Positions 45,501 through 56,645 of a DNA stretch of 64,000 bases are shown piece by piece. Both the position numbers and the translations under genes were made by a program. The DNA comes from Oscheius dolichura. Lineage: Eukaryota; Nematoda; Chromadorea; Rhabditida; Rhabditidae. The notes below the pieces were generated by a model. It was not told the DNA's origin, made no database searches, and saw only the letters and a list, made by a program, of their open reading frames with translations. Where the stretch lies: assembly GCA_932521035.1 (NCBI GenBank), contig OW051492.1:10850001-10914000 (forward strand), written 5' to 3'. Numbering within the stretch: the stretch's first letter is position 1; every line of letters starts with the position of its first letter.

Positions 45501-47434
45501 TAATGTGATGCTTTAGACTATGAGTTCAGTCCCCTGATAGATCAACGCTTTCCGAATGTGGAGGATATTGATATGCTGGGGAGAGATGCCACTCTCATTC
45601 TGGAGGCGCTCCTCTCTCAGCCGGTGATTTCGTGGCGAAGATGGCTGACTACCCAGCAGCGAGAGAGGGAGCTTCATTTTGGTCAGTTTATCCTCATTTT
45701 CTATAGGATTTATTGCTGTTTATGCGCCAAATTTGAAAACTGCCCGCCCAATCGCTGTTTTTCATCGTATAGTTGGTTTTAGTCGAACCTTTTCGAAATT
45801 CTGAGTACGCCATTCGATTGCGCATGTCAAATTGCCCTAGTAAGGTTACTTTATGGAACATTTAGCAGTCGCAAGCTAGAGAAATGGAGCTTTTTGGCGC
45901 GCAATACGCGCAGAACTGATCTTGGCGCGCCAAACATCAATAACTCCAAATGTCTCCATTTTTTTCTGTTAATAATGTAATCTATTACAGACAGGACATT
46001 CCCGTACAATCGGATGTATTTGTTTGGGCATGTCTTCCTGTACTACGACAGCAAATGGTACACCTTGGAGGCGTTGTATGGCGGGTTGAAGAAGCTGTTC
46101 AAGCGATTCGATGAGAAGGAGGAAAAGAGTGGCAAAGGCGGTGATCGCGAGGCGAAGCCCAAATTGGCTAGGAAGAAGGGCAATAAGTGGCCGGAAAAGC
46201 TGACTTTGCCCCATCTGCTACACATTGGAAGCGGAATTACGAAGAAGAAAATGGTTAAGGGTAATATCACCATTTCGGTGAGTTTTTTGGTTATTTTATG
46301 GGGTATTGTAGCAGAAGGGGCCAGTTTCTTTCCCTTCTCCGGTCAATTTTGAGCTTCTTTGTCCGTTTTATAGTAATCTTTCTTGTTTAGGTGACTCGAC
46401 TGGATGGTCCCAAGCCAAAGGAGACGCCGTTCCACATCAAATCGTCGAAGGCTCTTGTCACGATGAAGAATAAGAAGAAGAAGGAAGAGATCGAGCAGGA
46501 GGTGGAGCTGACGGAGATCATCCTGCCCGACGGCTGTCCCGGCAATCTTCACAAGACCCACGTCGTCCCGTGGACCCATGTCGTCTATGCCGTGATGAAG
46601 TACGAGAAGAACATTGTGGTCCACACGGATTCAACGGAATACCTGCTGATTGTGAATATGGTCGGAGCTATGATCAAGTACTTCACCCTGAAGAAGCTCG
46701 AAATACAGAACAAGGAGGAGCTGAAGGACTTTGTCGAGGGGATCTACATGAGATATGGGTCGCTGTTTGGTATGCACGCGAATCCGAAGGACGCCTGGTC
46801 AGTGTGGCTTCGCGAGTTCCTCTCGATGTACGAGTGGCAATACGAGCAACAGAAGAAGAATAAGAAGAAAGTCGGCGAGAAGGAGAAGAAGGTCGTGGCG
46901 CTGGGAGTGACTTTCCGCAATGACTTGGACCGCGTGGACAAGATGCTGAAGGAGGCGCTGGACAAGAAGCAGCTGCACATCTTCTGGCACAGGACTGTCG
47001 GCGTGCCGCTGCCTCCACTCTTTGAATATCAGGAGGCCCTCTACGCCAAGCAGAATGACATGCCCCGCCCTGACTTTGAATATGGATCGCCGCTGTCGGA
47101 GAAGTCGATGGAGGACATGGACCAGAAGACGGAGAAGACGGAAGCCGAGGGAAAGAAGAAGGACCTGCCGCTGAACACGAGCAAGATGATGGTGCTGAAG
47201 AGTGCGATGAGCGTGGTCAGCGAGACGGAGACGGGCAAGGACAGCCAGATGACGACGAAGAAGGAGGAGACGACGACGGAGAAGAGCAACGACCACAAGA
47301 AGAAGAAGAAGAACAAGGCAGGAAAGGAGAAGAAGAAGAAGTCCAAGCCGATGACTAAGAAGAGCACAAATCAGAAATCGAAAAAGTCCTCCATACAGAC
47401 TGAAACTGATACCGGCAGTGACAAGAGTGGGTAA
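42576..47434 (+). CDS. receptor L-domain protein with TM segment and tyrosine-phosphatase-like cytosolic domain
   Basis: Eleven exons joined in phase. Exon 1 starts at 42576, and the last is about 46391-47434. The signal peptide MGRLLRWLLLSLVAGAG runs into a (Ala-Gly)n tract. The ectodomain has repeated receptor-L-domain features: Cys-led starts (LDCSKINGTFVLKD; CKSIKGDFILSD) and beta-helix steps such as INIWNNPKLKEI, LTIVNNDLLTDIEL and ITNNPNLKSLKM. One TM follows (VLIIVGSALVLLLLVGGGIL), then KKKKNKQK. The cytosolic ~480 residues parallel a PTP domain in order: KWPEKLTLP, LPDGCPG where the WPD loop should be, and IVVHTDSTEYLLIVNMVG where active PTPs have VVHCSAGxGRTG. The nucleophilic Cys and the Arg are absent, so it is probably a pseudophosphatase. 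The tail is Lys-rich. L-domain receptors are expanded in nematodes; the phosphatase-like reading is inference. Confidence 0.75.
42612..42747 (+). repeat. hexanucleotide microsatellite (GGTGCG)n, coding
   Basis: About 21 units of GGTGCG with two variant units (GAGTGCAG, GGTGCCG). In frame they give an Ala-Gly dipeptide tract immediately after the hydrophobic core of the signal peptide. The tract stays in frame, and slippage by whole units would change its length without a frameshift. Confidence 0.9.
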
Positions 47435-47947
47435 TGCAGCCGCCCAAATAATAAAGGCTTTGCCAAATGATCTCTTTTCTAATTATTTTATGTCTTCTTA
47501 TGTGTGTTTTTTGTTAAACTCTCGTGTTTCTTTATGTTTTTCGTAATTGAATCGTTTGACTTGTTTTATTCTGTGTTCTTGCTCGATTCTCTTCCACTAG
47601 AAATGGTCTTCGAAAAACTTCTCTGTTCTCCATTGGCCTCCTTTTTTGAAAAAGACTGGCCAGTTCGGAATAGAAGAGTCTGTTTTTTAAAAGTTTGTTC
47701 CACCAATCTTGTAGAAAATGTTCTCGTCTATCCAACAAGTGGTCAACCGCTTCCAAAATCGGAAGAATACAGTATACAGGTCCTGGAGGGAATAAAATGA
47801 ATTAAGGAAGCTTTTAGGCACCGACAACGGTTGATGGAAAGGAAAAAAAATGGACCTCACAGGTCGTTCCCAGTCGCTTCAGGATCCAATGGGTATCAAT
47901 CCTAGGGTCCTAGCACGATCTATGACTCGAAAATGGAGAAAACTTAT
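47435..47947. other. intergenic stretch
   Basis: AATAAAGG at 47449 is the likely poly(A) signal of the receptor gene. There is no other coding signal. In particular, the missing second half of the ET fragment at 47948 is not found here. Confidence 0.4.
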
Positions 47948-48082
47948 CTGTAGCATTGTGTTGTACCAGCAAAACAGCCAGTCGTGATAGTTGGAGCGGA
48001 TCCATTGGTTACTATCTGCTCGTAGCATTGTAAACTGGTGACTACCGCTACAAGTACAGAAATAATGAAGAGAGAACGCATT
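47948..48082 (-). pseudogene. ET-module gene fragment (signal peptide plus first half)
   Basis: Minus strand from 48082: MRSLFIISVLVAVVTS signal peptide, LQCYEQIVTNG, TTGCFAGTTQCYR. This matches exons 1-2 of the ET-module genes (compare LQCYNG...THCYR at 12505). The next bases are ATAAGT where a GTAAGT donor is expected. No CCCxTDLCN exon occurs downstream before the receptor gene. It is best read as a truncated copy with a lost splice donor. An intact gene with a distant exon or a non-canonical site is the alternative. Confidence 0.55.
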
Positions 48083-48442
48083 TTAGACGGAACAGGAGGA
48101 AGATAAAGCTCATTTGTCTCTTTTAAACTCTTCCAGACTCTGATTAGTGATACGGAAACTCCGGAAGAGAGTAGAAGATCATTCTTGATAGGGAACTTCC
48201 TGTTAGTCACTCTTCCACCTTCCCCTTGATGACATGATGAGAAGGAGGCAGTATACTGCCCTTGCTGTCGAACTGTGGCTCTAAAACACCACAATTAGAC
48301 AGCCGAAACTGAAAAGAAGATGAATCACGAGAAAAATGACAATAAAATGGTTTTATTTCATTTCCAGAGGTAGTATTTGATAGAAATATGTGGTTTAGAA
48401 AGATCGCCGTAATGTAAGGACCAGAAATTGTTAGAATTCTGA

Positions 48443-50482
48443 TTACCAGACTTTTGAGAGTTCTTTAAAGTAGTCGTTCATCCCCTGATGGCCGTTGACC
48501 ACAGTTTGACGGCGCGCTCTCCTCCGCAGATACGTTACGACGATTGGCATGACGATTGAATACAACTGGTACTGAAATATAATCATTTTTGGAGTCGTTT
48601 CCCCTTTGAGGTCAATGTTCTGCCCTTGGGATCAAAATCTTGCCCTTGACATAGCCAAGCCCCTACTTTACCGGTCCGTCTAGTAGTTAGAGGGGGTTCC
48701 CCTCAATTTTCTCCCCCCTCACTACAATCTCGTCATAGATATAAATACGACGGATCTAAGATCACTTCTAAGTGTTCTCTTCAGTGATTCAGGGTTATCA
48801 CTTTATGGCGGGCAACAAAAAGGAATGTTTGCTCCGAACTTTGGAACTACAGGGACTAGAAAAGATAGGGTAAGTGTTGTAGAAGGGGGAACACGACTGA
48901 ATAGACCTCAGAATGGTTGAATTTTTCACTTGCCAGTGATCCTATAGGATCCTATAAACAGCCTCCATATCGTGAGAAAACGGCCAAACCCCCGAGGAAA
49001 ACGAGAGAAAAGTTAAGCCTAAGTAAAGCCTAAATAGCGACTAACTCCTTCTCAGATGAAGTTATTCAAAAACTGAGTACAACGTTTTGTAGAGAATTTC
49101 TTGGCGCACAAGACGTACATTGCCGATTTTCGTGATACGTTTGTTTTCGAGAAATGAGAGTTTTCTCGAAGAGCGCACCCAATTTGGGGCTGGTTGGGCT
49201 GTAACTTGTTTACAGGGGAAATATGGGAAAAGGGGGACCATAGACTCACATTTGAGAGGATTTCAATCCATTCTATGTCTTGTATCGGTGTCAATGGAGG
49301 TGTCATCTGGAAATTGAAGTTATCTTTGATTAAAAATGAAGCAGAGATCGTTTGGCACCCTTTCAATCAAAAAATTCGCATTTTTGTGGAATTTTTACAT
49401 AAATGAGTCCTGGAAATAGTCCTACCTGCCTCCTGATAGACAATCCCAGAGTCGGCGTCAAAAATATGACAAAATGGACCCAAAAACATGGGAGCAGAGC
49501 ATTAATCAGCTTGCTTGTCTCCTTTATCTGCCAAATAGCCATTCAGCTCCTTATTTTCGACTCCAAACCTGATATTTATGGGCTATTTCTCCGATTTTCA
49601 TTTGTCCCAGTTGAACTCGGTTCACTGCGAGATTTATTGTGAAAATTGTAACCGTTGTTATTTCCAAATACATCATAATTGTCAGATGGAGCTGAAAAAT
49701 GACTTCTAGTCGAAAAAATGGAGATTACTGTATAATTAGCCGAGTTAGACGGCGTTAGGATGGAGGTCACGAAGTTTCTTCCTTCGAATTGCTTATTTGG
49801 AAGCACAAGAAGGACGAAAATATGAGAAAAGGAGAGAAAAACCTGAAAATTTGACTGTATACGGTAATGGAAGGAAAAATTGACTGCACGCTGTTTACAC
49901 GCTGTTAAACATCGCGCGTCGCCGTAGGGAACGAACTAACCGCTCCAATGCCCAGAAACCATCCACCACTATTTCTCCTGACTTTTTCATATCTCCTGGG
50001 GAATACGGTAGCTATACTCCGCTCTATAGCAAATGCCAACATAGTATAACTCTGGGTAATATTGCCTACAGCGCCAATAAACCGAATCCAGAAGCTTTCC
50101 GCCAATGGGAGGGTATAATCACAAGGATCCGGTCTGGTAACCGAAAATCTGGAATTTTTAATTATTTACAGGGTATGGTAATTCTTTACCGAATGAAATC
50201 AAATCCCATCGGGACCATAAAAGCCAGCGGGATGTAACTAGTCCAGAAGAGATGGACGGCATAGACTATTTTAGCATTCGGATGGGCTAGCCACCTTATT
50301 CCCTGGAAAGTCTCTTTATTTCGGTTTAAAAATGGAAAGTATACCTCATTTTTGATAACATAGCTCGTTCCGAGTATTCCCAAAAGACAGGAGATGAATT
50401 TAGGAACGAGAATAAGGCGATATTCCCAAGAGTCGGCGAGTTTCGCTCCATTGAGGCAAACCTGCTCCACGGTGGTAGACAT
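48443..50482 (-). CDS. serpentine chemoreceptor, SRA/SRAB/SRB-type 7TM GPCR
   Basis: Seven or eight exons on the minus strand, start 50482, last exon 48443-48571, all joins in phase. Landmarks in order: EYRLILVPKFISCLLGILGT (TM1); LAHPNAKIVYAVHLFW (the FHxNxKxL-like segment); RPDPCDYTLP in the first loop; YTMLAFAIERSIATVFPRRYEK (TM3 end, the ERxxATxxxxxYE motif of this superfamily); FLSFSHIFVLLVLPNKQF (TM4); LHLTIMMYLEITTVTIFTINL (TM5); LINALLPCFWVHFVIFLTPT (TM6). The last exon has YQLYSIVMPIVTYLRRRARR (TM7), ending YFKELSKVW. Length is about 330 aa. Expected role: ciliary chemosensory receptor in sensory neurons. The intron at 48572-49263 is unusually long for this gene. Confidence 0.85.
48572..49263. 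other. long last intron of the chemoreceptor gene
   Basis: Exon 49264-49325 (MTPPLTPIQDIEWIEILSN) ends with donor GTGAGT in phase 0 and joins to YQLYS at 48571. The ORF inside this intron (about 49052-49260, reading RKSAMYVLCAKKF) has no supported splice partner. Confidence 0.5.
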
Positions 50483-50649
50483 TGGCTCCCTGGAAGAAAT
50501 ATTAATGTTTTCTGATATTTCATTGCGTGCCAGATGAGGAAGGTAATTATTTAAGGCGGTGGGGGTGGGAGGAATCTCAAAATTGGGTTCAGAAAGCCCG
50601 AGGAGCCTTAGAAATCCGGTTCTGCTTGGAAAACGGCTCGACCACCAAT

Positions 50650-50785
50650 GGTTTCATCCCCTGCACCCGTAAAGTCTCGGCAGGAAGATCATCTTTATTC
50701 AAAACGGTTACAAAAGCTGTATCGCCTTTATACCGTTGTCTTGCCGAGACTTTACGGGTGCAGGGGATCAGACTATCCAGTACCG
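50650..50785. repeat. palindromic MITE-like element, family A
   Basis: CCCCTGCACCCGTAAAGTCT and AGACTTTACGGGTGCAGGGG are exact inverted arms. The interior has CAAAACGGTTACAAAAGCTG. Confidence 0.85.
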
Positions 50786-52474
50786 AGTCCCAGAACCCCT
50801 CGGAAGGGGTGGAAATGGGGTCCTGTTTAGAAAATATACCATAATTTGAGGATTTTATTCGTTTTGGACGGGATAGGAAGAGAATAATCCGAGTAGTCTT
50901 CGTAAAATGAGTAGGATACACGGAAATGAGGCCGCTTCTTCCCCCTTCCCCCGTTTCTACAAGAATAGCCGTCTCTCCGCTTTCAATAGGGACAAAAATG
51001 AACAGGAAGGCGGCTTTCTCATTCATTAGAGTAGTCACTATCTCGAGAAGGTTTCCTCCTTGTCTGCGCCGGAAAGAAACAACATAACGGGGTTCAATTA
51101 AAGGATAGAAGTCTGGAAGGCGAGAGGAAGGATTTAATCTCCTCGACAAACGGATCCAAAAGAGCAGAAATTCATTAAATAGAGGCTAAACTACAATGAG
51201 TTCGGGGTTATATAGCCCCGGTATTGACTTCTCCTCCCCTGATCCTAGAAGTACGTAGAGGTAGGGGTCTTTATTACGTAGATGTGAGGATAGGTTAGCT
51301 TTACAGAGTGGAGGAGCTCAGAGAGACGTCAGAAGGCGCTTGTCCTCCGGCTTTGTAAAAGTACCCTGTAATCTTTCCGGAGGGCAAAAACGAAGGAACA
51401 CGTAACAAGACGCAATAAGAGGAGATAAAGAAGAAGACGGTGTAGGGGATAATATGTATTTTTGAGGGGGGAGGATGGTAATTACTAATTAGCCGTCAGA
51501 GGAAAGTGCAGGCGCCGTCACGCCTCTTACAATCTTTTTTGGGGGGTTCTGGACAGATTTTTAGGGCTGTCTTCCCTTCAAGACGCGAAGGAACATAGGG
51601 TTACTGTACATTTGGGCGAAGAAAAATCGAGATAAATCTAAAATCCCCATCAGTTTTCGCTGAAAGGTCCCGCGCGGAATGTTTTATGACCCGTTACGGT
51701 ACTCTATCTTTTCGAAAAGAACTATACCCCGGTTACAGCACATCTGTAGCTTAAAATTGGCATATTATCCCACAAAAAAGATAGAATGGAGTCATTTTGA
51801 AACTGAACTAATCGCGTGTACGCCCCCCTCAATTAGAGCTGGTTCTTTTTCTTGAGTGACACGGAGGCCTATACTGAATCCTGGAGAATTCACACGTGAC
51901 GATGAGAAAAAAAAGAAAGAATGAGAATAATGAGGAAGCTATGTACAGTGGACTCTCCTCGACCCGCCCCAGCCCCAATTACTTCCTTTGGGGTTATTTT
52001 TCCCGGTTGGAAAGCTTCCTGGACAGGTTGAGGGCACTTCAAGGACAGTTCCGTGTACTTGGCTTTGAACAATGACGATTAGCAGGAACTACAGAAGGCT
52101 ACAATATCTATTTGGAGTGACACTAATGGTCCTCTTCTTCTCCTGTTGACTGGAGGACACGTGGCAGCCTTTTTTTCCTCCAAATGGCTATTACACGTGT
52201 GACTAACAGGACATTATGTCTGTGGCCAGACCCTGGGATTAATAACGGGATCATGTAAAAAAGGAGAAGAAGAGGTGAGTAATCAGACACGGGGGATAAA
52301 TAGGGAAGAAGTAGAGATGAGGGTAGGCGAATTAATCTTCGGAATAGGGAGAGTTCACTGGCTGTAGAGTAGAGAACAATGTGGGGGAGGAAAGGGTAAT
52401 TTTTCCTGGAATTTTCAGGTTACTTATTGGACGCCATTTTTTATTAGGGCGGCCTGTCTCAACTTCTTTGCTTC
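50786..52474. other. intergenic stretch
   Basis: A minus-strand ORF (about 50840-51149) has no recognised motif and reads into the MITE, so I do not call it. A repeat fragment at about 51662-51728 (GGTCCCGCGCGGAA... CCCGTTACGGTA) is shared with about 59452-59515. Confidence 0.35.
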
Positions 52475-52915
52475 TACAGATATATCATATACCACTGGAA
52501 AGAGCTCGTCGAGCTCTACAAGATGCTGTTCTTATCACCGCCAGAGTTAATTTCTGGCACCTATTTTGGATGGAAATAGGTCCAATACTAACCCTTCCCA
52601 ACAGTCTCAATCGAGTTATCCCCACCCGAGACTGATGGAGGCGCGACGGGCCGAAATCTTGACTAGAATGGAAGCCCGATAGCTCGTTGGAATCGTCGGA
52701 TCGAGCTGGCCAAGAAAAATCCGGTCCCGTAGCCCTAGCCCTTCTTATTCAGCAGGACCAGAGCGACTTTGAGAAATGGAAAATTTGAATTTTCAACATT
52801 TCTTCCCCATAATCCTCATGGGCTGGAGGCTTGGAAATGACCTGTTAGCGCCGAGTTTTGTGTTTTTCCCACTAAATGAACTCTAGCGAAGAAGATTTGA
52901 TAGAGAAATCCGCAA
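52475..52915 (+). repeat. dispersed repeat R2, long copy
   Basis: ATATATCATATACCACTGGA starts the element. GGCACCTATTTTGGATGGAA, CTTGACTAGAATGGAAGCCC and CATGGGCTGGAGGCTTGG follow. GTGTTTTTCCCACTAAATGA ends it. With the 19572 and 30355 copies it defines a ~430-bp full unit. Confidence 0.8.
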
Positions 52916-54287
52916 AAATGCAAACTAAAAAGTATCTTTGTCTGGCGGAAGGAGAGAAATCAGCCTTCTTGCCTTGTATGTCAGTTTGTTCCCGCCGTTC
53001 TCAGGCAAGTTCAACGTCGTGGGAGTTCTCTTCTGTTTTGGGAATTGCGAAAAGGCTCCCAGATCAAGATGAAGAACAACCGGGTTTATGATCTTCCGAT
53101 TTTCAAGTCTTTTTTATCCATTTAGCGGATCTCTTGATAACAGAGCGATCTTTACTTTCCCAGTAAAGCGTAGGTGGCAATATATCTCAAACATTATGGT
53201 TTATCTGTATTCTCACGATTGTAGCGCTATATAAACCTAGTTTAACACATGCCAGACGGCAAATTTCGCCTTGGTACAATAAAATAATCCAGGGAGACGC
53301 CCTCCAAGCTTCAATTTTGAGCCATTTTAACGGAAAAGACACTATTCGCGGCATTTTAGCCTCTATTTTTGGAAATTGCCCTCATTGCTCAGCAATAAAC
53401 ACTCTTTTGTTCTCTTCACATTAATCTAGACCATAAAAATCACTTTAATTTGAATTCTAAAGTCGAAAATACCGGGGTTTCACCCCGAATTGGCCGCCAA
53501 GAGCCCCGTTTGTCGATCATGAACTATGTAAATTCCTCCCGCTTTTGGTTGCTACTTCCCGTGGTTCGTAAACAACAATAAGCCCACTATATTTTCCTCT
53601 TTTAATCTATGTTAATTCCCCCTCCGGTATGAGAAATATAAAAAGCGTATTTGTTGTGTTTATTGAAACATGATGCTGTCTGTCCGCGTCCTGTTGGTAT
53701 AATCATCAACCCGTCCCCCTCTCTCCCACTAGAACCCTTACTTGCCCCCTCAATGACCTTCAAAGACTCCTTTTTTTACCTCCTCTCTTCTATTCACTTT
53801 GACCTTTAAAATGTGTTTAGTGAGGCAAAGGAGAAGAGAGGGAGGACTGGTTCCGTCTTCCGGTTTCCAATTGCCTATTTCATTTTTCTTCTCTTATTTT
53901 TAGCCACAAGTTGCCCAAAAAGGGCGGTTTTTGGCATTTCTAACGATCTAAACTGGTCAAATTTCTCATTTTGATCGTCTGGAGACCGCTAAAAGGGAGA
54001 AAAGCGGCTCATTTTGCCATTTGAAGCCGCTAATCTACATTTTTCGCTCAACCTTCTTCGTTTTCTGTCGATTTTCTCCATTTCTTCCGTTTTTAAAGGT
54101 TTCTTGCGGTTAAATCCGTCCTCTAGATCGTCTAGACACTCCAAAAAATGAGAAAACGAGTTCGATTCTTGAATTTTCCCCTTTTGAAGCCGGCAATCTC
54201 CATTTCCCGCCCTTTCCCACAATTCCCTTTACCCATTTTCTCCCATTTCCATTGATTTTCTCTATTTTTCCACTCTTTTCAGCAGCG
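52916..54287. other. intergenic stretch upstream of the serpin cluster
   Basis: No supported coding exons. CACTCTTTTCAG at about 54271-54282, six bases before the first serpin ATG, is a likely trans-splice acceptor. Confidence 0.35.
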
Positions 54288-56117
54288 ATGTCTCTCCCCT
54301 ACCATGTGTCAGACATAATCATCGAGGATTCCTTCTCCCTCCAGGCAGATTTCGGTCTCTATCTCTGGAGGCAGCTTCCTCTCAACGAGAGCCTTGTCTT
54401 CTCCCCTTTGGCTATTATTCTAGGTCTTACAGTAATCCACAACGGGACTAAAGGACAAACAGAGGAAGAGTTTCAAGAACCATTACGTAAGTTAGTCCTT
54501 TAACTATCGTAATCAGGGAAATTCAGGTTTTGTGAGGTTTATGTTCGATCCTGTGGATTATTCCCGGTCTGTTAGTGAACTCCTTCTGTCGCAGAAGGAA
54601 ATGGCCGGGGTTAATGCCAATCTAGCCAATGGTTTATTTATAAAGTAGAGTTTTGTTAAAGTATTTAAAGGACTAAACTGTTTTTAGGAAAGGAGCTACG
54701 GTAAATAATGATTTTTTGAATAAAACAACCGGGCAATTCCTTGGGACCGCGAGATTTTTGGATTTTGGGGATCCAGAGGCAGTGAAAAGCGTTAATTCTT
54801 TCATAAGTACAGGGACAAATGAAGCAATTCCAAAAATTCTGGATAGCTACAGTAATCCAGGTAGTATTGTCTCTTTATCCAATAATTTTCCGTTTAGAAA
54901 CCTCGATTCTACTGGCCAGTGCCCTAAATATGGATGCCAACTGGAAGAATCCCTTCTATAAGACTGCTACAGTCAATGGGATGTTCCATAAGGTCGATGG
55001 CAGCAGTGTTGTGGTGAGTATTGTAAAATTTTGGCTGTATACAGTAACCCGTAGGTAGTACGGTAACCATAGAGCGTTTTATTTCTTATTAACCCAGCTT
55101 CGGGTAAAAAAATCAGTTTGGAATCCAATTTCCTGGTTTTCTGGTCACGGCCCTTAATAGTCCGATCCCCTGCACCCGTAAAGTCTCGGCAGGCGGATCA
55201 TGTTTATTCAAAACTGTTACAAAACTGTGCCGCTTTCATACCTTTGTCTTGCCGAGACTTTACGGGTGCAGGCGGTCGGGCTATCATGGACCGAGTTGTT
55301 CTCCTGGGTCTCAAGGTGCTTACCCTTGGAAAATCCATAATTTTGCACGTTTTGGCCCCTAAAACACACAGAATCGTTAAGCATTTCACATTATCCCGAC
55401 TTGAAAATACGCCGAAATCGTTGTAATATCAAAAAAGAGACTAATAATGGCTTCCAGATACCGATAATGCACAATACAGACGAATATCTCTATGGAGACA
55501 CAGCCCAATGGCAAGTCCTCGGCATTCCTTATGCTAATCCCAACTTTACCTTGAATATTATCATCTCCAAAAATGAGTAGGCCTATTTCCACTTTAAAAA
55601 ATTAAAAATTTGATTTAGAACGGGTATTGACAGCCTCCGAGAGCCGTTTAAAATAGAAGGAACGGATCTCCGGGACCTGGTGAAGAATTTGAAGCCTCAA
55701 GACGTCGCGGTGGGATTTTTACCCTGAAAGTGGAGAAAATAATGATGTTTTTAGGTTACCATTCCAAAATTTAAAATTTCGAATAATCTGGATGTGAAAC
55801 CGCTAATTGAAGCCCTGGGAATCAATACTGTCTTCACCAAAGAAGCGGATCTCTCCGGGATGGGAAAGGATCTGTTTCTTAGCGATATTCACCACGGTTC
55901 AAAGTTTACGGTAGGTTTAAAGGCCCCACAACGAAAAGAATATTAACTACTCATTCAGGTGGACGAGGAAGGAACCTACCCGGCGTCTAAAGATACCCCC
56001 AAAATATCATCGGAAATTATTGGAGACGAGCCGGTCTTCTTCCGGGCGGATCATCCATTCTTCTTCTTGGTGACCCATAGGGATAGTGTCCTCTTTATGG
56101 GGCATTTTAATGGTTGA
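54288..56117 (+). CDS. serpin with degenerate hinge, probably non-inhibitory
   Basis: ATG at 54288 follows CTTTTCAG (likely trans-splicing). Eight exons join in phase. Serpin landmarks in order: NESLVFSPLAIILGLTVIHNGTKGQTEEEF (helix B/C region), ANGLFIKKGATVN, SVNSFISTGTNEAIPKIL, ILLASALNMDANWKNPFY (usual LINAIYFKGxWxxPF), VTIPKFKISNNLDVKPLIEALGI, VDEEGTYPASKDTPK and [26 protein letters not shown]. There is no signal peptide, so it is probably cytosolic. The hinge keeps EEGT but has YPASKD where inhibitory serpins have small residues (AAAAT). The loop is also one residue shorter than in the neighbours. The intron after VDGSSVV carries a family A MITE. AATAAA follows at about 56127. Confidence 0.85.
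55153..55293. repeat. MITE family A inside a serpin intron
   Basis: AATAGTCCGATCCCCTGCAC and GTGCAGGCGGTCGGGCTATC are inverted ends, with the CCGTAAAGTCTCGGCA pair inside. It accounts for most of this unusually long intron. Confidence 0.85.
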
Positions 56118-56308
56118 ATTTTAATTTAATAAATGAATTCAATTTTGTCTTTTTTTGGGCCTCTTTTCAGCCTGCTAGTAGAGTTCTATTGTTTTGTTTG
56201 GCATTGTCAACAGATCCATCAATCCTAAAAGAACGGCTGCCCTGATTACACGGGGCACCTGTCCGGTTAAGAAACGAACAAGAGATTAGGGATCCTGAAA
56301 GAGGAAGT

Positions 56309-56433
56309 GAACTCCTGCACCCGTAAAGTCTCGGCAAGACAAGGGCGCCACAGCTTGGTAACCGTTGTGATTAAAGATGATCCTCTTGCCGAGACTTTAC
56401 GGGTGCAGTGGATCAGATTATCAAAGACCGAGC
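56309..56433. repeat. palindromic MITE-like element, family A (shortened)
   Basis: CTGCACCCGTAAAGTCTCGG and CCGAGACTTTACGGGTGCAG are exact inverted arms. The interior is about 10 bp shorter than usual. Confidence 0.85.
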
Positions 56434-56645
56434 CATTTCCTGTGGCGGATATTCGAACACCGAACATAATAGAACCATGAAAGGAATTCTCACATAGAAG
56501 ACGGAGAATAGTGGCCGTGTTGTCGTTTTCTTGAGGTATTAACAATTCAGGACTGGCCTATTTTATTTCGCATGTTGTTTGCTTGAGGAAAGTGCAAAGT
56601 CTGCTGTAACCAACCCCGCCCATGATTCCGAGAGGAGTTAGCCCA

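Noticed and set aside
46799..47296. 165-codon minus-strand Leu/Arg-rich ORF opposite the receptor tail
   Set aside because: Antisense reading of the Lys/Glu/Thr-rich coding exon; no independent signal.
49052..49260. ORF inside the last chemoreceptor intron ending KRCTQFLNNFI
   Set aside because: At first it looked like a GPCR C-terminus. The true TM7 and tail are at 48443-48571, and the exon at 49264 joins them in phase.
50589..51149. 186-codon minus-strand ORF
   Set aside because: It reads through both arms of a family A MITE and has no recognised motif. I could not find splice partners or a convincing start.
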